This document shows positions 1-12,600 of a DNA stretch of 64,000 nucleotides, piece after piece (the stretch's first letter is position 1; each line of letters starts with the position of its first letter). Below the pieces are notes generated by a model that saw nothing but the letters and a program-made list of their open reading frames with translations, was not told where the DNA came from and ran no database searches. This stretch comes from Odiellus spinosus (lineage: Eukaryota; Arthropoda; Arachnida; Opiliones; Phalangiidae). A program made the position numbers and the translations under genes. The stretch lies in the NCBI GenBank assembly GCA_963920705.1, contig CAWUCO010000218.1:248001-312000 (forward strand), given 5' to 3'.

Positions 1-1224
1 AAAAATCCGTTGAAAAACAAGAAAAATATGGCCAATTCAAGAAATCATAGAATATCAAAATAGTCAAATTTCAGATTTTCAAAATTCGCTTTTTGATATT
101 AGATGTTTTTTGAATTGTCCATATTTTCCATGTTTTTCAACGGATTTTCCAAAACTCTTGATTTTCAGATAGACCAATATTTGCTCTTTCGAGTGGTCTT
201 AATTTTGTCTAAATCGCTTAAAAATCAAAAGTTTTGTGTCCATTTGAATCCAATAATCTTGAATTTTTAAGCGTTTTTGCTTAATTTTAACCAATTTTAT
301 ATTTGTCACAATTTTGCAATTTAGACAAAACCAAAGTCATTCGAAAGAGCAATTAATGGACAGTCTAAATAATAAGAGTTTTCAAAAATCCGTTGAAAAA
401 CAAGAAAAATATGGCCAATTCAAAAAACATCTCATATCAAAAAGCGAATTTTTAAAATCTGAAATTTGACTATTCTGATATTGTATGGTTTCTTGAATTG
501 TCCATATTTTCCATGTTTTTCAACGGATTTTCCAAAACTCTTGTTTTTTAGATAGACCAATATTTGCTCTTTCGAGTAGTCTTAATTTTTTCTAAATCGC
601 TTAAAAATCAAAAGTTTTGTGTCCATTTGAATCCAATAATCTTGGATTTTTAAGCGTTTTTGCTTAATTTTAACCAATTTTATATTTGTCACAATTTTGC
701 AATTTAGACAAAACCAAAGTCATTCGAAAGAGCAATTAATGGACAGTCTAAATAATAAGAGTTTTCAAAAATCCGTTGAAAAACAAGAAAAATATGGCCA
801 ATTCAAAAAACATCTAATATCAAAAAGCGAATTTTTAAAATCTGAAATTTGACTATTTTGATATTGTATGGTTTTTTGAATTGGCTATATTTTCCATGTT
901 TTTCAACGGATTTTCCAAAACTCTTGTTTTTTAGATAGACCAATATTTGCTCTTTCGAGTGGTCTTAATTTTGTCTAATTCGCTTAAAAATCAAAAGTTT
1001 TGTGTCCATTTGAATCCAATAATCTTGGATTTTTAAGCGTTTTTGCTTAATTTTAACCAATTTTATATTGGTCACAATTTTGCAATTTAGACAAAACCAA
1101 AGTCATTCGAAAGAGCAATTAATGGACAGTCTAAATAATAAGAGTTTTCAAAAATCCGTTGAAAAACAAGAAAAATATGGCCAATTCAATAAACCATACA
1201 ATATCAAAATAGTCAAATTTCAGA

Positions 1225-2035
1225 TTTTCAAAATTCGCTTTTTGATATTAGATGCTTTTTGAATTGTCCATATTTTCCATGTTTTTCAACGGATTTTCCA
1301 AAACTCTTGTTTTTTAGATAGACCAATATTTGCTCTTTCGAGTGGTCTTAATTTTGTCTAAATCGCTTAAAAATCAAAAGTTTTGTGTCCATTTTAATCC
1401 AATAATCTTGGATTTTTAAGCGTTTTTGCTTAATTTTAACCAATTTTATATTTGTCACAATTTTGCAATTTAGACAAAACCAAAGTCATTCGAAAGAGCA
1501 ATTAATGGATAGTCTAAATAATAAGAGTTTTCAAAAATCCGTTGAAAAACAAGAAAAATATGGCCAATTCAAGAAACCCTACAATATCAAAATAGTCAAA
1601 TTTCAGATTTTAAAAATTCGCTTTTTGATATTAGATGTTTTTTGAATTGGCCATATTTTTCTTGTTTTTCAACGGATTTTTGAAAACTCTTATTATTTAG
1701 ACTGTCCATTAATTGCTCTTTCGAATGACTTTGGTTTTGTCTTAATTGCAAAATTGTGACAATTATAAAATTGGTTAAAATTAAGCAAAAACACTTAAAA
1801 ATCCAAGATTATTGGATTCAAATGGACACAAAACTTTTGATTTTTAAGCGATTTAGACAAAATTAAGACCCCTCGAAAGAGCAAATATTGGTCTATCTGA
1901 AAATCAAGAGTTTTGGAAAATCCGTTGAAAAACATGGAAAATATGGACAATTCAAAAAACATCTAATATCAAAAAGCAAATTTTTAAAATCTGAAATTTG
2001 ACTATTTTGATATTGTATGATTTCTTGAATTGGCC
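1225..2035. repeat. Long inverted repeat at a satellite strand flip
   Basis: About 1225-1580 and 1645-2030 are reverse complements around a centre near 1613. In the inner 100 bp on each side I see only one mismatch (GATAG against GACAG). The structure arises because arm A is followed, after the loop, by a reversed arm A instead of arm B. Equivalent structures occur near 5276, 6042 and 9705. Confidence 0.82.
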
Positions 2036-5000
2036 ATATTTTTCTTGTTTTTCAACGGATTTTCCAAAACTCTTGATTTTCAGATAGACCAATATTTGCT
2101 CTTTCGAGTGGTCTTAATTTTGTCTAAATCGCTTAAAAATCAAAAGTTTTGTGTCCATTTGAATCCAATAATCTTGGATTTTTTAGCGTTTTTGCTTAAT
2201 TTTAACCAATTTTATATTTGTCACAATTTTGCAATTTAGACAAAACCAAAGTCATTCGAAAGAGCAATTAATGGGCAGTCTAAATAATAAGAGTTTTCAA
2301 AAATCCGTTGAAAAACAAGAAAAATATGGCCAATTCAAGAAATCATAGAATATCAAAATAGTCAAATTTCAGATTTTCAAAATTCGCTTTTTGATATTAG
2401 ATGCTTTTTGAATTGTCCATATTTTCCATGTTTTTCAACGGATTTTCCAAAACTCTTGATTTTCAGATAGACCAATATTTGGTCTTTCGAGTGGTCCTAA
2501 TTTTGTCTAAATCGCTTTAAAATCAAAAGTTTTGTGTCCATTTGAATCCAATAATCTTGCATTTTTAAGTGTTTTTGCTTTATTTTAACCAATTTTATAT
2601 TTGTCACGTCTTGGCAATTTAGACAAAACCAAAGTCATTCGAAAGAGCAATTAATGGACAGTCTAAATAACAAGAGTTTTCAAAAATCCGTTGAAAAACA
2701 AGAAAAATATGGCCAATTCGAAAAACCATACAATATCAAAATAGTCAAATTTCAGATTTTAAAAATTCGCTTTTTGATATTAGATGTTTTTTGAATTGGC
2801 CATATTTTTCTTGTTTTTCAACGGATTTTTGAAAACTCTTATTATTTAGACTGTCCATTAATTGCTCTTTCGAATGACTTTGGTTTTGTCTAAATTGCAA
2901 AATCCGTTGAAAAACAAGAAAAATATGGCCAATTCGAGAAACCATACAATATCAAAATAGTCAAATTTCAGATTTTCAAAATTCGCTTTTTGATATTAGA
3001 TGTTTGTTGAATTGTCCATATTTTCCATGTTTTTCAACGGATTTTCCAAAACTCTTGATTTTCAGATAGACCAATATTTGCTCTTTCGAGTGTTCCTAAT
3101 GTTGTCTAAATCGCTTAAAAATCAAAAGTTTTGTGTCCATTTGAGTCCAATAATCTTGGATTTTTAAGTGTTTTTGCTTTATTTTAACCAATTTTATATT
3201 TGTCACGTCTTGGCAATTTAGACAAAACCAAAGTCATTCGAAAGAGCAATTAATGGACAGTCTAAATAACAAGAGTTTTCAAAAATCCGTTGAAAAACAA
3301 GAAAAATATGGCCAATTCGAGAAACCATACAATATCAAAATAGTCAAATTTCAGATTTTAAAAATTCGCTTTTTGATATTAGATGTTTTTTGAATTGGCT
3401 ATATTTTCCATGTTTTTCAACGGATTTTCCAAAACTCTTGTTTTTTAGATAGACCAATATTTGCTCTTTCGAGTGGTCTTAATTTTGTCTAAATCGCTTA
3501 AAAATCAAAAGTTTTGTGTCCATTTGAATTCAATAATCTTGGATTTTTAAGCGTTTTTGCTTAATTTTAACCAATTTTATATTGGTCACAATTTTGCAAT
3601 TTAGACAAAGCCAAAGTCATTCGAAAGAGCAATTAATGGACAGTCTAAATAATAAGAGTTTTCAAAAATCCGTTGAAAAACAAGAAAAATATGGCCAATT
3701 CAATAAACCATACAATATCAAAATAGTCAAATTTCAGATTTTCAAAATTCGCTTTTTGATATTAGATGCTTTTTGAATTGTCCATATTTTCCATGTTTTT
3801 CAACGGATTTTCCAAAACTCTTGTTTTTTAGATAGACCAATATTTGCTCTTTCGAGTGGTCTTAATTTTGTCTAAATCGCTAAAAAATCAAAAGTTTTGT
3901 GTCCATTTTAATCCAATAATCTTGGATTTTTAAGCGTTTTTGCTTAATTTTAACCAATTTTATATTTGTCACAATTTTGCAATTTAGACAAAACCAAAGT
4001 CATTCGAAAGAGCAATTAATGGACAGTCTAAATAATAAGAGTTTTCAAAAATCCGTTGAAAAACAAGAAAAATATGGCCAATTCAAGAATTCATAGAATA
4101 TCAAAATAGTCAAATTTCAGATTTTCAAAATTCGCTTTTTGATATTAGATGTTTTTTGAATTGTCCATATTTTCCATGTTTTTCAACGGATTTTCCAAAA
4201 CTCTTGATTTTCAGATAGATCAATATTTGCTCTTTCGAGTGGTCTTAATTTTGTCTAAATCGCTTAAAAATCAAAAGTTTTGTGTCCATTTGAATCCAAT
4301 AATCTTGGATTTTTAAGCGTTTTTGCTTAATTTTAACCAATTTTATATTTGTCACAATTTTGCAATTTAGACAAAACCAAAGTCATTCGAAAGAGCAATT
4401 AATGGACAGTCTAAATAATAAGAGTTTTCAAAAATCCGTTGAAAAACAAGAAAAATATGGCCAATTCAAAAAACATCTAATATCAAAAAGCGAATTTTTA
4501 AAATCAGAAATTTGACTATTCTGATATTGTATGGTTTCTTGAATTGTCCATATTTTCCATGTTTTTCAACGGATTTTCCAAAACTCTTGTTTTTTAGATA
4601 GACCAATATTTGCTCTTTCGAGTGGTCTTAATTTTGTCTAAATCGCTTAAAAATCAAAAGTTTTGTGTCCATTTGAATCCAATAATCTTGGATTTTTAAG
4701 CGTTTTTGCTTAATTTTAACCAATTTTATATTGGTCACAATTTTGCAATTTAGACAAAACCAAAGTCATTCGAAAGAGCAATTAATGGACAGTCTAAATA
4801 ATAAGAGTTTTCAAAAATCCGTTGAAAAACAAGAAAAATATGGCCAATTCAATAAACCATACAATATCAAAATAGTCAAATTTCAGATTTTCAAAATTCG
4901 CTTTTTGATATTAGATGCTTTTTGAATTGTCCATATTTTCCATGTTTTTCAACGGATTTTCCAAAACTCTTGTTTTTTAGATAGACCAATATTTGCTCTT

Positions 5001-5125
5001 TCGAGTGGTCTTAATTTTGTCTAAATCGCTTAAAAATCAAAAGTTTTGTGTCCATTTTAATCCAATAATCTTGGATTTTTAAGCGTTTTTGCTTAATTTT
5101 AACCAATTTTATATTTGTCACAATT

Positions 5126-6657
5126 TTGCAATTTAGACAAAACCAAAGTCATTCGAAAGAGCAATTAATGGACAGTCTAAATAATAAGAGTTTTCAAAAA
5201 TCCGTTGAAAAACAAGAAAAATATGGCCAATTCAAGAAACCCTACAATATCAAAATAGTCAAATTTCAGATTTTAAAAATTCGCTTTTTGATATTAGATG
5301 TTTTTTGAATTGGCCATATTTTTCTTGTTTTTCAACGGATTTTTGAAAACTCTTATTATTTAGACTGTCCATTAATTGCTCTTTCGAATGACTTTGGTTT
5401 TGTCTTAATTGCAAAATTGTGACAATTATAAAATTGGTTAAAATTAAGCAAAAACACTTAAAAATCCAAGATTATTGGATTCAAATGGACACAAAACTTT
5501 TGATTTTTAAGCGATTTAGACAAAATTAAGACCCCTCGAAAGAGCAAATATTGGTCTATCTGAAAATCAAGAGTTTTGGAAAATCCGTTGAAAAACATGG
5601 AAAATATGGACAATTCAAAAAACATCTAATATCAAAAAGCGAATTTTTAAAATCTGAAATTTGACTATTTTGATATTGTATGATTTCTTGAATTGGCCAT
5701 ATTTTTCTTGTTTTTCAACGGATTTTCCAAAACTCTTGATTTTCAGATAGACCAATATTTGCTCTTTCGAGTGGTCTTAATTTTGTCTAAATCGCTTAAA
5801 AATCAAAAGTTTTGTGTCCATTTGAATCCAATAATCTTGGATTTTTTAGCGTTTTTGCTTAATTTTAACCAATTTTATATTTGTCACAATTTTGCAATTT
5901 AGACAAAACCAAAGTCATTCGAAAGAGCAATTAATGGGCAGTCTAAATAATAAGAGTTTTCAAAAATCCGTTGAAAAACAAGAAAAATATGGCCAATTCA
6001 AGAAACCCTACAATATCAAAATAGTCAAATTTCAGATTTTAAAAATTCGCTTTTTGATATTAGATGTTTTTTGAATTGGCCATATTTTTCTTGTTTTTCA
6101 ACGGATTTTTGAAAACTCTTATTATTTAGACTGTCCATTAATTGCTCTTTCGAATGACTTTGGTTTTGTCTTAATTGCAAAATTGTGACAATTATAAAAT
6201 TGGTTAAAATTAAGCAAAAACACTTAAAAATCCAAGATTATTGGATTCAAATGGACACAAAACTTTTGATTTTTAAGCGATTTAGACAAAATTAAGACCC
6301 CTCGAAAGAGCAAATATTGGTCTATCTGAAAATCAAGAGTTTTGGAAAATCCGTTGAAAAACATGGAAAATATGGACAATTCAAAAAACATCTAATATCA
6401 AAAAGCAAATTTTTAAAATCTGAAATTTGACTATTTTGATATTGTATGATTTCTTGAATTGGCCATATTTTTCTTGTTTTTCAACGGATTTTCCAAAACT
6501 CTTGATTTTCAGATAGACCAATATTTGCTCTTTCGAGTGGTCTTAATTTTGTCTAAATCGCTTAAAAATCAAAAGTTTTGTGTCCATTTGAATCCAATAA
6601 TCTTGGATTTTTTAGCGTTTTTGCTTAATTTTAACCAATTTTATATTTGTCACAATT
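5126..6657. repeat. 766-bp direct duplication inside the higher-order repeat
   Basis: Positions 5126-5891 and 5892-6657 are near-identical. Each holds one forward arm, a strand flip, a reversed monomer and a flip back. This pair explains why the middle 3,663-bp copy is 4,429 bp long. It looks like unequal exchange between two neighbouring dimers. Confidence 0.85.
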
Positions 6658-9600
6658 TTGCAATTTAGACAAAACCAAAGTCATTCGAAAGAGCAATTAA
6701 TGGGCAGTCTAAATAATAAGAGTTTTCAAAAATCCGTTGAAAAACAAGAAAAATATGGCCAATTCAAGAAATCATAGAATATCAAAATAGTCAAATTTCA
6801 GATTTTCAAAATTCGCTTTTTGATATTAGATGCTTTTTGAATTGTCCATATTTTCCATGTTTTTCAACGGATTTTCCAAAACTCTTGATTTTCAGATAGA
6901 CCAATATTTGGTCTTTCGAGTGGTCCTAATTTTGTCTAAATCGCTTTAAAATCAAAAGTTTTGTGTCCATTTGAATCCAATAATCTTGCATTTTTAAGTG
7001 TTTTTGCTTTATTTTAACCAATTTTATATTTGTCACGTCTTGGCAATTTAGACAAAACCAAAGTCATTCGAAAGAGCAATTAATGGACAGTCTAAATAAC
7101 AAGAGTTTTCAAAAATCCGTTGAAAAACAAGAAAAATATGGCCAATTCGAAAAACCATACAATATCAAAATAGTCAAATTTCAGATTTTAAAAATTCGCT
7201 TTTTGATATTAGATGTTTTTTGAATTGGCCATATTTTTCTTGTTTTTCAACGGATTTTTGAAAACTCTTATTATTTAGACTGTCCATTAATTGCTCTTTC
7301 GAATGACTTTGGTTTTGTCTAAATTGCAAAATCCGTTGAAAAACAAGAAAAATATGGCCAATTCGAGAAACCATACAATATCAAAATAGTCAAATTTCAG
7401 ATTTTCAAAATTCGCTTTTTGATATTAGATGTTTGTTGAATTGTCCATATTTTCCATGTTTTTCAACGGATTTTCCAAAACTCTTGATTTTCAGATAGAC
7501 CAATATTTGCTCTTTCGAGTGTTCCTAATGTTGTCTAAATCGCTTAAAAATCAAAAGTTTTGTGTCCATTTGAGTCCAATAATCTTGGATTTTTAAGTGT
7601 TTTTGCTTTATTTTAACCAATTTTATATTTGTCACGTCTTGGCAATTTAGACAAAACCAAAGTCATTCGAAAGAGCAATTAATGGACAGTCTAAATAACA
7701 AGAGTTTTCAAAAATCCGTTGAAAAACAAGAAAAATATGGCCAATTCGAGAAACCATACAATATCAAAATAGTCAAATTTCAGATTTTAAAAATTCGCTT
7801 TTTGATATTAGATGTTTTTTGAATTGGCTATATTTTCCATGTTTTTCAACGGATTTTCCAAAACTCTTGTTTTTTAGATAGACCAATATTTGCTCTTTCG
7901 AGTGGTCTTAATTTTGTCTAAATCGCTTAAAAATCAAAAGTTTTGTGTCCATTTGAATTCAATAATCTTGGATTTTTAAGCGTTTTTGCTTAATTTTAAC
8001 CAATTTTATATTGGTCACAATTTTGCAATTTAGACAAAGCCAAAGTCATTCGAAAGAGCAATTAATGGACAGTCTAAATAATAAGAGTTTTCAAAAATCC
8101 GTTGAAAAACAAGAAAAATATGGCCAATTCAATAAACCATACAATATCAAAATAGTCAAATTTCAGATTTTCAAAATTCGCTTTTTGATATTAGATGCTT
8201 TTTGAATTGTCCATATTTTCCATGTTTTTCAACGGATTTTCCAAAACTCTTGTTTTTTAGATAGACCAATATTTGCTCTTTCGAGTGGTCTTAATTTTGT
8301 CTAAATCGCTAAAAAATCAAAAGTTTTGTGTCCATTTTAATCCAATAATCTTGGATTTTTAAGCGTTTTTGCTTAATTTTAACCAATTTTATATTTGTCA
8401 CAATTTTGCAATTTAGACAAAACCAAAGTCATTCGAAAGAGCAATTAATGGACAGTCTAAATAATAAGAGTTTTCAAAAATCCGTTGAAAAACAAGAAAA
8501 ATATGGCCAATTCAAGAATTCATAGAATATCAAAATAGTCAAATTTCAGATTTTCAAAATTCGCTTTTTGATATTAGATGTTTTTTGAATTGTCCATATT
8601 TTCCATGTTTTTCAACGGATTTTCCAAAACTCTTGATTTTCAGATAGATCAATATTTGCTCTTTCGAGTGGTCTTAATTTTGTCTAAATCGCTTAAAAAT
8701 CAAAAGTTTTGTGTCCATTTGAATCCAATAATCTTGGATTTTTAAGCGTTTTTGCTTAATTTTAACCAATTTTATATTTGTCACAATTTTGCAATTTAGA
8801 CAAAACCAAAGTCATTCGAAAGAGCAATTAATGGACAGTCTAAATAATAAGAGTTTTCAAAAATCCGTTGAAAAACAAGAAAAATATGGCCAATTCAAAA
8901 AACATCTAATATCAAAAAGCGAATTTTTAAAATCAGAAATTTGACTATTCTGATATTGTATGGTTTCTTGAATTGTCCATATTTTCCATGTTTTTCAACG
9001 GATTTTCCAAAACTCTTGTTTTTTAGATAGACCAATATTTGCTCTTTCGAGTGGTCTTAATTTTGTCTAAATCGCTTAAAAATCAAAAGTTTTGTGTCCA
9101 TTTGAATCCAATAATCTTGGATTTTTAAGCGTTTTTGCTTAATTTTAACCAATTTTATATTGGTCACAATTTTGCAATTTAGACAAAACCAAAGTCATTC
9201 GAAAGAGCAATTAATGGACAGTCTAAATAATAAGAGTTTTCAAAAATCCGTTGAAAAACAAGAAAAATATGGCCAATTCAATAAACCATACAATATCAAA
9301 ATAGTCAAATTTCAGATTTTCAAAATTCGCTTTTTGATATTAGATGCTTTTTGAATTGTCCATATTTTCCATGTTTTTCAACGGATTTTCCAAAACTCTT
9401 GTTTTTTAGATAGACCAATATTTGCTCTTTCGAGTGGTCTTAATTTTGTCTAAATCGCTTAAAAATCAAAAGTTTTGTGTCCATTTTAATCCAATAATCT
9501 TGGATTTTTAAGCGTTTTTGCTTAATTTTAACCAATTTTATATTTGTCACAATTTTGCAATTTAGACAAAACCAAAGTCATTCGAAAGAGCAATTAATGG

Positions 9601-12600
9601 ACAGTCTAAATAATAAGAGTTTTCAAAAATCCGTTGAAAAACAAGAAAAATATGGCCAATTCAAGAAACCCTACAATATCAAAATAGTCAAATTTCAGAT
9701 TTTAAAAATTCGCTTTTTGATATTAGATGTTTTTTGAATTGGCCATATTTTTCTTGTTTTTCAACGGATTTTTGAAAACTCTTATTATTTAGACTGTCCA
9801 TTAATTGCTCTTTCGAATGACTTTGGTTTTGTCTTAATTGCAAAATTGTGACAATTATAAAATTGGTTAAAATTAAGCAAAAACACTTAAAAATCCAAGA
9901 TTATTGGATTCAAATGGACACAAAACTTTTGATTTTTAAGCGATTTAGACAAAATTAAGACCCCTCGAAAGAGCAAATATTGGTCTATCTGAAAATCAAG
10001 AGTTTTGGAAAATCCGTTGAAAAACATGGAAAATATGGACAATTCAAAAAACATCTAATATCAAAAAGCGAATTTTTAAAATCTGAAATTTGACTATTTT
10101 GATATTGTATGATTTCTTGAATTGGCCATATTTTTCTTGTTTTTCAACGGATTTTCCAAAACTCTTGATTTTCAGATAGACCAATATTTGCTCTTTCGAG
10201 TGGTCTTAATTTTGTCTAAATCGCTTAAAAATCAAAAGTTTTGTGTCCATTTGAATCCAATAATCTTGGATTTTTTAGCGTTTTTGCTTAATTTTAACCA
10301 ATTTTATATTTGTCACAATTTTGCAATTTAGACAAAACCAAAGTCATTCGAAAGAGCAATTAATGGGCAGTCTAAATAATAAGAGTTTTCAAAAATCCGT
10401 TGAAAAACAAGAAAAATATGGCCAATTCAAGAAATCATAGAATATCAAAATAGTCAAATTTCAGATTTTCAAAATTCGCTTTTTGATATTAGATGCTTTT
10501 TGAATTGTCCATATTTTCCATGTTTTTCAACGGATTTTCCAAAACTCTTGATTTTCAGATAGACCAATATTTGCTCTTTCGAGTGGTCCTAATTTTGTCT
10601 AAATCGCTTTAAAATCAAAAGTTTTGTGTCCATTTGAATCCAATAATCTTGCATTTTTAAGTGTTTTTGCTTTATTTTAACCAATTTTATATTTGTCACG
10701 TCTTGGCAATTTAGACAAAACCAAAGTCATTCGAAAGAGCAATTAATGGACAGTCTAAATAACAAGAGTTTTCAAAAATCCGTTGAAAAACAAGAAAAAT
10801 ATGGCCAATTCGAAAAACCATACAATATCAAAATAGTCAAATTTCAGATTTTAAAAATTCGCTTTTTGATATTAGATGTTTTTTGAATTGGCCATATTTT
10901 TCTTGTTTTTCAACGGATTTTTGAAAACTCTTATTATTTAGACTGTCCATTAATTGCTCTTTCGAATGACTTTGGTTTTGTCTAAATTGCAAAATCCGTT
11001 GAAAAACAAGAAAAATATGGCCAATTCGAGAAACCATACAATATCAAAATAGTCAAATTTCAGATTTTCAAAATTCGCTTTTTGATATTAGATGTTTGTT
11101 GAATTGTCCATATTTTCCATGTTTTTCAACGGATTTTCCAAAACTCTTGATTTTCAGATAGACCAATATTTGCTCTTTCGAGTGTTCCTAATGTTGTCTA
11201 AATCGCTTAAAAATCAAAAGTTTTGTGTCCATTTGAGTCCAATAATCTTGGATTTTTAAGTGTTTTTGCTTTATTTTAACCAATTTTATATTTGTCACGT
11301 CTTGGCAATTTAGACAAAACCAAAGTCATTCGAAAGAGCAATTAATGGACAGTCTAAATAACAAGAGTTTTCAAAAATCCGTTGAAAAACAAGAAAAATA
11401 TGGCCAATTCGAGAAACCATACAATATCAAAATAGTCAAATTTCAGATTTTAAAAATTCGCTTTTTGATATTAGATGTTTTTTGAATTGGCTATATTTTC
11501 CATGTTTTTCAACGGATTTTCCAAAACTCTTGTTTTTTAGATAGACCAATATTTGCTCTTTCGAGTGGTCTTAATTTTGTCTAAATCGCTTAAAAATCAA
11601 AAGTTTTGTGTCCATTTGAATCCAATAATCTTGGATTTTTAAGCGTTTTTGCTTAATTTTAACCAATTTTATATTGGTCACAATTTTGCAATTTAGACAA
11701 AGCCAAAGTCATTCGAAAGAGCAATTAATGGACAGTCTAAATAATAAGAGTTTTCAAAAATCCGTTGAAAAACAAGAAAAATATGGCCAATTCAATAAAC
11801 CATACAATATCAAAATAGTCAAATTTCAGATTTTCAAAATTCGCTTTTTGATATTAGATGCTTTTTGAATTGTCCATATTTTCCATGTTTTTCAACGGAT
11901 TTTCCAAAACTCTTGTTTTTTAGATAGACCAATATTTGCTCTTTCGAGTGGTCTTAATTTTGTCTAAATCGCTTAAAAATCAAAAGTTTTGTGTCCATTT
12001 TAATCCAATAATCTTGGATTTTTAAGCGTTTTTGCTTAATTTTAACCAATTTTATATTTGTCACAATTTTGCAATTTAGACAAAACCAAAGTCATTCGAA
12101 AGAGCAATTAATGGACAGTCTAAATAATAAGAGTTTTCAAAAATCCGTTGAAAAACAAGAAAAATATGGCCAATTCAAAAAACATCTAATATCAAAAAGC
12201 GAATTTTTAAAATCTGAAATTTGACTATTTTGATATTGTATGGTTTCTTGAATTGGCCATATTTTTCTTGTTTTTCAACGGATTTTTGAAAACTCTTATT
12301 ATTTAGACTGTCCATTAATTGCTCTTTCGAATGACTTTGGTTTTGTCTAAATTGCAAAATCCGTTGAAAAACAAGAAAAATATGGCCAATTCGAGAAACC
12401 ATACAATATCAAAATAGTCAAATTTCAGATTTTCAAAATTCGCTTTTTGATATTAGATGTTTGTTGAATTGTCCATATTTTCCATGTTTTTCAACGGATT
12501 TTCCAAAACTCTTGATTTTCAGATAGACCAATATTTGCTCTTTCGAGTGTTCCTAATGTTGTCTAAATCGCTTAAAAATCAAAAGTTTTGTGTCCATTTG

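Larger units (their letters stand above)
1068..12150. repeat. Higher-order repeat, 3,663-bp unit, three copies
   Basis: The same series of variant monomers, including the same strand flips, repeats at a distance of 3,663 bp (1068 to 4731) and then 4,429 bp (4731 to 9160). The middle copy is longer by 766 bp, which is two monomers. A unit contains a forward run, a one-monomer reversed segment, a forward run, a short truncated reversed segment, and another forward run. Copies look almost identical by eye. The third copy diverges near 12150, after which a shorter series with distances of 1,748 and 1,365 bp takes over to about 15000. Confidence 0.88.
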
